A stretch of 64,000 nt of DNA from Verrucomicrobiia bacterium (GTDB lineage: Bacteria; Verrucomicrobiota; Verrucomicrobiia; JABWAM01), in assembly GCA_020849895.1 (NCBI GenBank), contig JADZFN010000064.1:46965-110964 (forward strand), read 5' to 3'. Below are positions 9,119 to 17,126 of the stretch, in pieces; the first letter of the stretch is position 1, and every line of letters starts with the position of its first letter. A program made the translations under genes and the position numbers. The notes under the pieces were generated by a model. It was not told the origin of the DNA. It was given only the letters and a program-made list of their open reading frames with translations, and did not search any database.

Positions 9119-10141
9119 TCAGGCTTCAACCTCTTTCAGGAACTGGGCGGCTTCCTCGGGCATCACGGGGTTGACGTAGAACCCTGTGCCCATTTCGAAT
9201 CCGGCGATCTGGGTGAGGCGCGGGGTGATTTCGAGATGCCAACGGAAATCCTGATCGAGCGTGCTCCAGTAATCGCGCTTCGGATGGCGCGCCGGAGCGG
9301 TGTGCAGGATCACATTGTATTGCGGTCGGTCCAGGCCGACGCGGAGGCGGAGCAGGCACGCTTTCAAGGCGTCGGCGAACGGCAGGAGCTCTTGGTCGCC
9401 GATCCGGTAGAAGTCCGCGCATTGTCGCCGGGGCATCACGCAGATCTCGAACGGAAAACGCGCAGCATAGGGACAGAACGCGACGAATGCGCCGTTCTGA
9501 TACACGATCCGGCGCCCATCCTTGAGCTCCTGGCGCAGGATGTCGGCGAAAATGTTGCGCTCCTTCCGTTCATAATAGGCCTGCGCTCCGGCCAGTTTTT
9601 GTTTGACGGCCATGGGTGTGACCGGAAGCGCGATGATCTGTGAATGGGAATGGGAGAGGGTGGCGCCCGCCTGCCAACCCCGGTTTTTGAAGACGAGGAG
9701 GTAGCGAAACCGGGCGTCCTTCAGGAGATCGGTCATCCGCGCCCGCCAGAGGCCGATCACCGCGGCGATATGATCGAGCGGCAGGTCTTCGAGCTCCTGT
9801 CCGCGCACCGGCGTCTCGATGACCACCTCGTGCGCGCCGGTTCCGCTGATCCGGTCGTAGAGGCCCTCGCCTTCCTTCTCGAGCGCGCCTTCGATGCGCA
9901 GGACGGGAAATCGGTTCGGCACCACGCGCGCCTTCCAGCCGGGACCGTTGGCGCGCGAGCCGGGCGCGCGGACGGCCTGGATTTCGGGCGGCGTCAGGCG
10001 TTCGTTGCCTTCGGCGAACGGGTCCGTCTCCGGTTCGGGGGGCGCCGCGACGGAGTTCGCGAATTCGTTCGGACGTCGCGCCCGATCCGTGGCGACGATC
10101 ACCCAGCGGCCGACGACGGGATCCTGGCGGATTTCAGACAT
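9119..10141 (-). CDS. galT: Galactose-1-phosphate uridylyltransferase
   Basis: This 340-residue enzyme of the HIT superfamily exchanges UMP between UDP-glucose and galactose-1-phosphate in the Leloir pathway. The sequence shows 'DPVVGRWVIVATDRARRP' at the start, 'VVPNRFP' near residue 73, 'FKNRGWQAGATLSHSHSQ' with the nucleophile region His164-Ser-His166-Ser-Gln168, and a C-terminal 'FEMGTGFYVNPVMPEEAAQFL'. The N-terminal zinc cysteines of the E. coli enzyme are absent, as in many bacterial homologues. It follows glgA on the same strand by 96 bp, a sugar-storage grouping. The start codon is preceded by a run of about 15 pyrimidines instead of a Shine-Dalgarno sequence. Confidence 0.92.
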   Translation of the reverse strand: MSEIRQDPVVGRWVIVATDRARRPNEFANSVAAPPEPETDPFAEGNERLTPPEIQAVRAPGSRANGPGWKARVVPNRFPVLRIEGALEKEGEGLYDRISGTGAHEVVIETPVRGQELEDLPLDHIAAVIGLWRARMTDLLKDARFRYLLVFKNRGWQAGATLSHSHSQIIALPVTPMAVKQKLAGAQAYYERKERNIFADILRQELKDGRRIVYQNGAFVAFCPYAARFPFEICVMPRRQCADFYRIGDQELLPFADALKACLLRLRVGLDRPQYNVILHTAPARHPKRDYWSTLDQDFRWHLEITPRLTQIAGFEMGTGFYVNPVMPEEAAQFLKEVEA

Positions 10142-10237
10142 GAGAGAGGGGAAGGTTCAGCGGTTCAACAATTCACGATTCGAGGGGGAAAGAATGGCGC
10201 TTCGGGGAGACGGCCTCTCCGCGGGTCCCGTCATCGC

Positions 10238-11668
10238 TCAATCGCGGGCCTTCAATGAGGCATACAGCGTTTCATACGCCTGCGCCGATTTCGACCAGGA
10301 AAAATCCGCCCGCATCGCGGCGGCCCGCATCGTCGAAAGCTTGTCCGGATCTCGAAAGATCCGGATCGCTTCGTGCGCCGCGTGGAGCAGGGCCTTCGGG
10401 CCGGCGCCCGCGAACTTGATCCCGGTGGCTTCCGAGCCTCCATCCTTGCGTTCCACGACCGAATCTTCGAGGCCGCCCGTAGCGCGCACGACGGGAATGC
10501 CTCCGTAACGCATCGCCTGCATATGGCTTAATCCGCACGGCTCGAAGAAGGAAGGCATGAGGAAGAAATCGCTTCCTGCGAAGATGCGGCGCGCCAGCCC
10601 CTCGTCGAATCCGATCCGCGCCGCCACGCTTCCCTTGTGGCGCGCGGCGGCGGCGCGGAGGGCGTCCTCGTACTCCGCGCTGCCGCTGCCCAGGAGCACC
10701 AACTTCGCACCCATTTCCACGAGCTCGGGCAGGGCGTCGAGGAGCGCGTCAAGCCCCTTTTGCGCGGTGAGCCGCGCGACCATGGCGAAGAGGGGCGCCG
10801 GCACGCGCCCGAGTCGCAGACCAAGTTCGCGGGCGAGCGCGAGCTTGCAGGCGGCCTTCCCTGAGAGGTCCTTCGCGTCGAAGGTTTCGAGGATTTGCGC
10901 GTCGGTCGCAGGGTCCCAACGGGAGGGGTCAATGCCGTTGAGGATCCCGGCGACTTTGTCGGGGCGGCCCGAGAGCACGCCTTCGAGGCCGCAACCGAAG
11001 GCCGCCGTCTGGATTTCTTTTGCGTAGGTGGGACTGACGGTGTTCACGCGGTCCGCGTGGAGGATGCCGCCTTTGAGGAGGTTGATCTGGCCGAAGAACT
11101 CCAGCCCGTGAAAGCTGAAGAACCCGCGCGGAAGGCCCGTGAGCGCGAAGCGCGCGGCGGGGAAAACCCCTTGGAAAGCGAGGTTGTGCAGGGTGAGGAG
11201 CGAGGTGGAGCGCGCCCCGCGCCGCGCGGCCAGCAGAGAGGGCAGTAGCGCAGTCTGCCAATCGTGCGCGTGGACGATCTCAGGGGCGAGATCGAGTTTC
11301 TCGAGAGCCCGCAGGACGGCGCGGCAGAAAAAAATGAAGCGTTCGGCGTTGTCCTCGTAATCGCAGTCGCCTTCCCCGTAGAGATGGCGTCGGTCGAAGA
11401 ATTCCTCCTTCCGCACACCGTAGAGACGCCATCCGTTCGCCTCATCGAGAAGGCGTGTTTCCCAGGCGGTTTCGCGATCGCCGAACTCCATCGCATCCTT
11501 GAGCAGAAGCTCGGAATCGTTCGAATGGACGCAGCGATAGAGAGGCATGAAGACAGAAACCTCGTGACCGCGCGCCGCGAGGGCGGCGGAGAGGGAAGCG
11601 ACGACCTCGCCCAAGCCGCCGGTCGTGGCGTGAGGCGACACTTCGCTGGAAACCATGGCGATCCGCAT
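10238..11668 (-). CDS. glgA: Glycogen synthase, GT5 family
   Basis: This 476-residue GT-B enzyme should transfer glucose from ADP-glucose to the growing glycogen chain. Matches include 'VHAHDWQTALLP', 'TLHNLAFQG', 'NTVSPTYAKEIQT', 'NGIDPSRWDPATD', 'RLTAQKGLDALL' and 'MPSFFEPCGLSHMQAMRYGGIPVVRATGGLEDSV'. The otherwise conserved N-terminal KTGGL reads TTGGL here (residues 15-19), so the nucleotide-sugar-binding lysine is replaced by threonine; the DNA (acgaccggcggcttg, read on the minus strand) supports this. Everything else is full length, so it is probably functional. It is followed by galT; glgB and glgC are not in the window. Confidence 0.93.
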   Translation of the reverse strand: MRIAMVSSEVSPHATTGGLGEVVASLSAALAARGHEVSVFMPLYRCVHSNDSELLLKDAMEFGDRETAWETRLLDEANGWRLYGVRKEEFFDRRHLYGEGDCDYEDNAERFIFFCRAVLRALEKLDLAPEIVHAHDWQTALLPSLLAARRGARSTSLLTLHNLAFQGVFPAARFALTGLPRGFFSFHGLEFFGQINLLKGGILHADRVNTVSPTYAKEIQTAAFGCGLEGVLSGRPDKVAGILNGIDPSRWDPATDAQILETFDAKDLSGKAACKLALARELGLRLGRVPAPLFAMVARLTAQKGLDALLDALPELVEMGAKLVLLGSGSAEYEDALRAAAARHKGSVAARIGFDEGLARRIFAGSDFFLMPSFFEPCGLSHMQAMRYGGIPVVRATGGLEDSVVERKDGGSEATGIKFAGAGPKALLHAAHEAIRIFRDPDKLSTMRAAAMRADFSWSKSAQAYETLYASLKARD

Positions 11669-11766
11669 GGGCGCCAGTAGAGGCGAAGCCGCTCCCGGAG
11701 GTCAACGGTGAAAGGACGCTTGCGCGAGGCGGAGGAGGCCTTTATCCTTCGCGCGTTCGCCGATGT

Positions 11767-11841
11767 GGCCCGTTCGTCTATCGGCTAGGACATGGCCCTC
11801 TCAAGGCCAAGAGACGGGTTCGATTCCCGTACGGGCTACCA
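11767..11841 (+). tRNA. tRNA-Glu (CTC)
   Basis: The 75-nt cloverleaf includes an encoded CCA. The acceptor stem pairs GGCCCGT with ACGGGCT (one terminal G-T), the anticodon loop is CTCTCAA with anticodon CTC, and the T arm is GACGGGTTCGATTCCCGT. It reads GAG codons. It stands alone, between glgA (divergent) and a LamG gene. Confidence 0.96.
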
Positions 11842-12149
11842 ATTTCTTGCTGGGTCCGGCAGAGCTTTCCCGTGAGCTTTGGAGAAGCACGAAGCGCGAC
11901 GATGGAAGCGAAAGGGTGCCCGCAAGATGCGGATCTTCTCCTCCGTCGAGGATCGTTTGCCTTTCATGGCCTGGAGGGGCTCCTTCTGCGCCCCAAACTA
12001 GCATCTCCTCCGGCTTGAAAAAGCGAAGTCACGTCACCTTTCACAAAATGATCCGCGAAGAGACGCTTTGCGAAGCGTCGCAGTCAAACCCGCAGGATAC
12101 GGAAATCGAAGCTCGACAAACCGTCGCCGCGAAAGCGATCCTGTCTCCC
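11842..12149. other. Intergenic stretch after tRNA-Glu
   Basis: These 308 bp hold no credible gene. The one structure seen is a perfect 7-bp hairpin, GACGCTT-tgcg-AAGCGTC, at 12062-12079; it has no T run, so it is not an obvious terminator. No integrase, attachment-site duplication or second tRNA was seen. Confidence 0.5.
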
Positions 12150-12905
12150 ATGAGGCCGTTTCTTGTTTGGTGTTTCGTTCCCTCATTCCTGCTTGCTCTC
12201 GCGGACGTCGCGCGCGCGGGCGTTCCCGCGCCGCTCGCGGTCTGGCCTTTCGATGGCGATCTCGCCGACGCGGGAGGAAACGGGGTCGTCCTCATGAATC
12301 CTTACAAGAAGCTCGACTACGGACCAGGCGTGGCGGGGCAGGCGATCCGGTTCACCTGGGAAAAGCGCGACTATCTTCGCACCCAGAAACCGGAACAGTT
12401 GCCCATGGAAGGCGATTTCACCGTGAGTGCGTGGTTCAATGCGGTCGAAGGTCCTCAGCGCAACTCCATCCAAGGCCTCGTCGGGCGATGGGACTACAAT
12501 GGGAAAGCCCAATTCGCACTGGCTCTTGCCGGTTCCTCGGCCGTCGCCTACCTCTCTACGGACGGCTCAAAACTCCACGAATTGAAACATCCGTCAGCTG
12601 TGGATTTCGAGACGTGGTATCACGTCGCCCTTGTCCACCGCGCGGACGCCCGGAACGTGACCCTTTACCTCACAGCGAAAGAGGGGAAATCCCTCGATTC
12701 AGGCGTCTCCAAGACCTTCGATGCCCCGATCCATTCCGAGTTAAAGACGCCCTTCACGATCGGTTTCAATCAGTATGGCGGGCGCTTCCTCAATGGCGCC
12801 TTGGATGAAGTCGCGGTTTGGGATCGGGCCCTTTCCCCGCAGGAACTCGGCGAGGTCTTCTCGCGCGGCTGCAAGGGTCAGCCGCTTCTCGGCGGAAAGC
12901 CTTGA
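12150..12905 (+). CDS. Secreted LamG/concanavalin A-like domain protein
   Basis: This 251-residue protein has a signal peptide (about residues 1-23, ending DVARAG) and one LamG-type lectin/glucanase jelly roll filling the rest: 'AVWPFDGDLADAGGNGVV' at its start, 'DFTVSAWFNA', 'WYHVALVHR' and the diagnostic 'GALDEVAVWDRALSPQEL' near the end. Such domains bind carbohydrate or protein outside the cell or act as the accessory part of secreted enzymes; no catalytic domain is present. No PEP-CTERM tail is seen, so it is not an evident exosortase substrate. The frame is open back through the tRNA, but that part is not coding; the ATG at 12150 gives the signal peptide. Confidence 0.85.
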   Translation: MRPFLVWCFVPSFLLALADVARAGVPAPLAVWPFDGDLADAGGNGVVLMNPYKKLDYGPGVAGQAIRFTWEKRDYLRTQKPEQLPMEGDFTVSAWFNAVEGPQRNSIQGLVGRWDYNGKAQFALALAGSSAVAYLSTDGSKLHELKHPSAVDFETWYHVALVHRADARNVTLYLTAKEGKSLDSGVSKTFDAPIHSELKTPFTIGFNQYGGRFLNGALDEVAVWDRALSPQELGEVFSRGCKGQPLLGGKP

Positions 12906-12983
12906 AGCGGGAAGATCGAAAAACAGGGAGTCGGAGATGGAAGATCGGAGGTGGCGGGCCCGTGTCCTCGCGGGCCGCTCCTT
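12904..12983 (+). repeat. Dispersed intergenic repeat, copy A
   Basis: This stretch, beginning at the stop codon of the LamG gene, resembles the one at 22923-23018. Both begin with the identical 13-mer GAAGCGGGAAGAT, and both end with a block of the form GAAGATyGGAGGTGG-(4-6 nt)-CGTGTCCyCGCGG; the middle differs in length. Both copies lie directly 3' of a plus-strand gene. Confidence 0.5.
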
Positions 12984-13014
12984 CGCTTGAGTCGCGTGGT
13001 AGAATGTCCGCCGC

Positions 13015-14109
13015 GTGAAGACTCTCTGGCTCCTGCGCCGCCGCTATGACGCCGCCGGCGGCGGCGAACGTTTCGCCGCCCGTCTCATCCGCGCCCTCGC
13101 CTCGCGCGGATGGCGCGTCCGCGTCGTTGCCGAAGAATGGCCGGAAACCGGCGACGAACGGGTTTCCGTCGTCCGCGTCCCCACGCGGTCTCCGGCCGCA
13201 TTCGCCCGGGCCTGGATCGAGCATCTCGCGCCCGCCGCCGAGGGCGTGGTGTTCAGTCTCGAACGCACCGCCCGTCAACACCTCTATCGCGCCGGGGACG
13301 GCGTCCACGCCACCTGGCTGGAACGCCGCGCACCGTCGCGTTCGCGGATCGGGCGCGCGTTCGCCTCATTCAACCCGAAGCATCGCGCCGTTCTCCGGCT
13401 CGAACGCGCCACCTTCGATCCGAAAAACACCGGGCGCATCCTCGCCAACTCCCCCATGGTCCGCGACGAAATCCTTGCGCGCTTCGAGTATCCCGCCGAC
13501 CGCATCGAGGTCGTCTCTGCAGGCGTGGACCTGAATATGTTCGCACCGTGCCGGGACGACGGCCGCCGCGCCGCGCTCCGCGCGCGTTTCGGCGTGCCGC
13601 GCGAGGCGATCGCCTGGGCGTTCGTCGGTTCCGGCTTCGCACGCAAAGGCCTGGCAACGGCCCTCCGCCTCGCCGCTGCGCAGCGCGCGGCGCCAGTCCG
13701 TCTGCTCGTCCTCGGGCGCGGAGATCCCGGAGCGCCGCGCCGCCTCGCGGAACGTCTCGGCTTCGGTGAGCGCCTCGCCTTTTTGCCCGAAGGCACGCCC
13801 GCCCTCGACGTCTATCACGCGGCCGACGCCTTCATTCTCCCGACGATCTATGATCCCTGCTCGAACGCCACGCTCGAAGCCGCCGCCTGCGGTTTGCCCG
13901 TGATCACCACTCCGTCCAACGGAGCCACGGCTTTTGTCGAGGCTCTCCTCCTCGAAGATCATCTCGTCTTCGAAGAGGCTGTGGAACGCTGTGCGCCCGC
14001 CGTGCGGCCGTTCGATCCCGCGCGGGTGAAAGAGGAGCCGCGCGCGCGTCTTGACGAAAGACCCTGCTGGGATGCCCTCCTGAAACAGATCGAACGCGCG
14101 GAAAGTTGA
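13015..14109 (+). CDS. Glycosyltransferase family 4, WaaG-like
   Basis: This 364-residue GT-B glycosyltransferase has the N-terminal loop 'RRRYDAAGGGERFAARLIRAL' of WaaG-type LPS core glucosyltransferases, 'ILANSPMVRDEILARF' and 'VVSAGVDLNMFAP' in the middle, 'FVGSGFARKGLATAL' at the start of the donor domain and the E-x7-E region 'YDPCSNATLEAAACGLPV'. It probably adds a sugar to a lipid-linked or core oligosaccharide on the cytoplasmic face. The start is GTG at 13015, with no strong ribosome-binding site. It is not in an LPS operon; the nearest other glycosyltransferase is the GT9 gene at 28982. Confidence 0.85.
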   Translation: MKTLWLLRRRYDAAGGGERFAARLIRALASRGWRVRVVAEEWPETGDERVSVVRVPTRSPAAFARAWIEHLAPAAEGVVFSLERTARQHLYRAGDGVHATWLERRAPSRSRIGRAFASFNPKHRAVLRLERATFDPKNTGRILANSPMVRDEILARFEYPADRIEVVSAGVDLNMFAPCRDDGRRAALRARFGVPREAIAWAFVGSGFARKGLATALRLAAAQRAAPVRLLVLGRGDPGAPRRLAERLGFGERLAFLPEGTPALDVYHAADAFILPTIYDPCSNATLEAAACGLPVITTPSNGATAFVEALLLEDHLVFEEAVERCAPAVRPFDPARVKEEPRARLDERPCWDALLKQIERAES

Positions 14110-14249
14110 TCGCTCGGAATGCCCTCGGGGCGTCGTCGCCCCGGAGGCCGCCGGACGCCGCCTTGTCCTTTGCGCCCGCCGAGGCGGCAGCGGGGTGGTT
14201 CTCAAAAGTTCAGCTGAGGGATGCGCGCCTTCCCGAGGACTGCCCTCCG

Positions 14250-15725
14250 CTATCTCCGGATCACTTTTGTCGTGAACTCGCCGGCGAGCGGGCCTCCCTC
14301 CTTCTGCCCTTGGATGCCGAAAGAGACGCTCCCGCGCGCAGTGGGGCCGCCGACTTCTACGAGGCGCAGCGTGCCTCCGTCGAGTCCGAGCTTGCGCCCT
14401 TTGAAGGCGATCGTTTTCGCGCCGGAAAGCGTGTCCACCTCGTCGAGCCCCTCGCGCGAGGTGAGCCCCGCTGCCGTCACCTGGAGCGCGAGGGCGCGCT
14501 CCTTGACGGATGCGGGATCGCCCTTCCAATTCGCGGCAAACTGTTGTCCGTCCAGGACGACAAGAATGAAGCGCCATTCGTCGCTTCCCTTCGATTCCAG
14601 CACTGCGCGTTCGATGCCGATTTCAGACGTTTCTTCGCCGAGGCGCAGGTGCAACACGCCTGCGCGCGTGCCGAGGTTCGGACGATTGATCAGGCGTGCA
14701 GCCCAGCCCGGCAAGCCGACTTCGGCGCTCTTTTTGAGCGTTTGCTCCCACGCGGGGAACGTTTGCGAAGGCGTCAGCTTCCCGAGGCCGAACAGGGCGC
14801 CGAGCGTGATCGCTCCGGTCCCCACGGCAATCAGGCCCATGCCGCCCGGATACGCGCGCAACCCGATGCGCAGAGTGGCGAGATACAGCAGACAGAAGGC
14901 GAGCACCGCCCACTCGCCGCCCGTCACCTGCGCGACCGGCACCTCGCGCATGAGCACGGGCCAGAAGAGCGCCAGCGGCGGCAGGAGGATCAGCAGGGCC
15001 AGCCAACGGAACAGGCCGTCGAATCCATGCAAACCGAATAAGGATACCGCGCCGAATACCCCGAAAATCAGCAGGAATCCTCGGAGCCCGAGCAGGCTCG
15101 GGAATTCCGGGCCCGCCATCAACGCGAGCGCCGCGGCGGCGATCAGGAAGAGCGGCGTCATCATCCGCGACGAAAACACGTGGGTCAGCATCCGCCGCGG
15201 CCACGGAAGCGACGCCTTCGGGCCATGGCCGGCGACCGGGATCTCCGCCGCGGAGTCTTCGGTCGGCAGAGAGGCGGAGTCGGCGTCCGGCGCGCGCGAT
15301 TTGCGGAGCTTGGTGGAAGGCGGCGCCTCTTGCCCTTGAGATGCGGCGTCCGTCGAGCGTAGTTTGAGCTTGAGCCGCGGCTTGTCCTCGAACGGCGGTG
15401 CCGACGCGTTGGCGGTGGCGGATGCCGAACTTGTCCGGGGAGGAACTGTCGCGGACGACGGCGGTGGAAGGGCCGGCGCTTGGGGCGGAATCGGAGACGC
15501 CGGCTTCGCAAAAACGCTGCCGAGCTCGATGACGGCACCTGCGGGAGTCCAGTTTTGCAGACCTTCGCGCCAGACGAGCGTTTCGAGCGAGAACTGGCCG
15601 CCCTCGTGGATTTGCTTTAGGAGGTCGCGGGAGAACGGACCCACCACCTCCTGGCCGCGCGCAAAATACCAGACGTCGCCTTCGCTCACGTGAAACCACG
15701 TAGCAAATCTCGAAGTCGTCGGCAA
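14250..15725 (-). CDS. GYF_2 domain multi-pass membrane protein
   Basis: The product has up to 491 residues. The first 60 residues form a GYF_2 domain ('WYFARGQEVVGPFSRDLLKQI...LVWREGLQNWTPA'), followed by about 110 residues of Pro/Ser/Ala-rich linker, about five membrane helices, and a C-terminal soluble region of about 190 residues with no recognised family. The listed start is a TTG; a GTG at 15689 would start just before the GYF domain and is about equally likely. GYF_2 domains are thought to bind proline-rich or membrane partners, and the linker is itself proline-rich. A second GYF_2 gene lies at 36759. Confidence 0.75.
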   Translation of the reverse strand: MPTTSRFATWFHVSEGDVWYFARGQEVVGPFSRDLLKQIHEGGQFSLETLVWREGLQNWTPAGAVIELGSVFAKPASPIPPQAPALPPPSSATVPPRTSSASATANASAPPFEDKPRLKLKLRSTDAASQGQEAPPSTKLRKSRAPDADSASLPTEDSAAEIPVAGHGPKASLPWPRRMLTHVFSSRMMTPLFLIAAAALALMAGPEFPSLLGLRGFLLIFGVFGAVSLFGLHGFDGLFRWLALLILLPPLALFWPVLMREVPVAQVTGGEWAVLAFCLLYLATLRIGLRAYPGGMGLIAVGTGAITLGALFGLGKLTPSQTFPAWEQTLKKSAEVGLPGWAARLINRPNLGTRAGVLHLRLGEETSEIGIERAVLESKGSDEWRFILVVLDGQQFAANWKGDPASVKERALALQVTAAGLTSREGLDEVDTLSGAKTIAFKGRKLGLDGGTLRLVEVGGPTARGSVSFGIQGQKEGGPLAGEFTTKVIRR

Positions 15726-15839
15726 CCTGAGAGTCCGAATGTGTTTCTTGCGATTTTCGCCTGAAATTTGCGCGTTGCGTGAAACGGAGCCCTCTGGTAG
15801 GCTGCATGGTTCACTTCAACCCCTTTCTTCGTCTCTCCC

Positions 15840-16586
15840 ATGGCTCAACAAGTCTCCCTCAAGGCTTTTCCCCGCAACGGCGTTGGACGCCAAGGCGCCA
15901 AGCGCGTTCGTGCGGAACGCATGATTCCCGCCGTGATCTACGGCGCACACACCCAATCCACGCCGATTCAAGTGGCGGAAGTGGACGTCACGCGAATTTT
16001 CAAGCACGCCACCGGCGAGCACATGCTGGTCCAGCTCGCCATGGAAGGGAAGGACGGCGCTTCCGAACGCCTCGCCCTGATTCAGGAAATTCAGCACCAT
16101 CCGATCACCGACCGCGTCCTGCACCTCGATTTTCATGAGGTGCGCACCGATGAGAAGCTCCACGCCCGCGTGCCCATTCTTGCCCTCGGCGAGCCGGAAG
16201 GCGTGCGCGTCGGCGGCGGCGTTTTGGAGCAGGTGCTTCGCGAACTCGAGGTCGAGTGTCTCCCCAAGGACCTTCCCGATCGCTTCGAAGTGGACGTCTC
16301 CGCTCTCGCCATCGGCGGGAACATCCATGTCAAGGAGATCAAAGTCCCCGAGGCCGTCACGGTCCTCAGCCATGCCGACGTCTCCGTTTTCACGGTCCTT
16401 GCGCCCACCAAGGAAGAAGAAGTGGCGCCTTCCACCGAACTGAAGGAGCCTGAGGTGATCAAGGAGAAGAAGGCGGAAGGCGAAGAGGGCGCCGAAGCCA
16501 AGCCCGGTGCCGAGAAGGGCGCCAAGCCCGCCGCGGAAGCCAAGGGCGGCGACAAGGCCGCCCCCGACAAGGGTGGCAAGAAGTAG
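15840..16586 (+). CDS. rplY: Ribosomal protein L25, TL5/CTC long form
   Basis: This is the 5S-rRNA-binding large-subunit protein, long form, 248 residues. Residues 1-95 are the L25 beta barrel (with 'MIPAVIYG' and 'LHLDFHEV'), 96-187 the TL5/CTC C-terminal domain ('LPDRFEVDVSALAIGGNIHVKEIKVP'), and 188-248 an unusual Lys/Glu/Ala/Gly-rich tail that is probably disordered. The ATG is preceded by a pyrimidine-rich leader (15811-15839) instead of a Shine-Dalgarno sequence. The usual partner pth (peptidyl-tRNA hydrolase) does not follow; a lipoprotein gene starts 14 bp downstream. Confidence 0.95.
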   Translation: MAQQVSLKAFPRNGVGRQGAKRVRAERMIPAVIYGAHTQSTPIQVAEVDVTRIFKHATGEHMLVQLAMEGKDGASERLALIQEIQHHPITDRVLHLDFHEVRTDEKLHARVPILALGEPEGVRVGGGVLEQVLRELEVECLPKDLPDRFEVDVSALAIGGNIHVKEIKVPEAVTVLSHADVSVFTVLAPTKEEEVAPSTELKEPEVIKEKKAEGEEGAEAKPGAEKGAKPAAEAKGGDKAAPDKGGKK

Positions 16587-16600
16587 CCGCGGACGAACGT

Positions 16601-17122
16601 ATGAGCTCGCGGCGTCATGTCGCGCTTCTGCTTGCCTTCGTCGCGTTCACGTTGATCGGCTGCGCCGATTTCCGCCATCGGACCTATCGCTGCGGCGAGG
16701 CGGCGCCCGTCCGCCCTTACGCGTTCGTTCTGCGCGAGGCCGAAGCGGCCCTCCGCGACGGACGTGTGCGTCTCCGCGTCCGCATCGAAGTGACGCGTCA
16801 TTCCTCCGAGCCCGGCGCGCTTTCCCGAGATCGCTTCGCGCTTCGCGTCGGACGCGACGCTGAGACGCTGCGCGATCGCAATCTCGTCGAGCGCCTCGGC
16901 TTCGAGGCCGTTCGCTTCGCGCCCGGTCAGACGGTTTCGATCGTTCTGCCTTTTACGCTCTCTCATGACGCCTTGACGCTGCCCCTGCGCCTCGTCGTGG
17001 ACCGTCAAGCCGACCGCCGCGGGCGAGAGCGCCTGACCCTCCTCGAGGTGAAGCGCAATGGACGCCCGCCCGTCCTTCCTGCAAACGGCGAATGGCGGCG
17101 CGTCACGCCTTCGCGTGGATGA
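16601..17122 (+). CDS. Predicted lipoprotein of unknown function
   Basis: This 173-residue protein has a lipoprotein signal with lipobox L-I-G-C, Cys21 being the lipidated residue. The mature part has beta-strand-like periodicity ('GRVRLRVRIEVTRHS...LSRDRFALRVGRD...TVSIVLPF') suggestive of an immunoglobulin-like fold, but I recognise no family. It lies 14 bp after rplY and 4 bp before the UroD-like gene, so it is probably in one transcript with both. Confidence 0.75.
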   Translation: MSSRRHVALLLAFVAFTLIGCADFRHRTYRCGEAAPVRPYAFVLREAEAALRDGRVRLRVRIEVTRHSSEPGALSRDRFALRVGRDAETLRDRNLVERLGFEAVRFAPGQTVSIVLPFTLSHDALTLPLRLVVDRQADRRGRERLTLLEVKRNGRPPVLPANGEWRRVTPSRG

Positions 17123-17126
17123 ATTT

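Noticed and set aside
8326..9129. TTG start at 9129 for the first ABC ATPase
   Set aside because: It would overlap galT by 11 bp and add 29 residues not seen in this family; the GTG at 9042 gives a normal beginning.
11801..12004. Minus-strand frame ending VARTGIEPVSWP near tRNA-Glu
   Set aside because: Antisense tRNA artefact.
12062..12079. Perfect 7-bp hairpin after tRNA-Glu
   Set aside because: No T run, no partner copy and no gene start nearby; not enough to call a terminator or operator.
11763..12149. N-terminal extension of the LamG protein
   Set aside because: It runs through the tRNA-Glu gene and non-conserved sequence; the ATG at 12150 gives a proper signal peptide.
12150..12905. 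LamG protein as a possible exosortase substrate
   Set aside because: The C-terminus has no short motif, membrane helix and basic end; it finishes in a soluble GQPLLGGKP.
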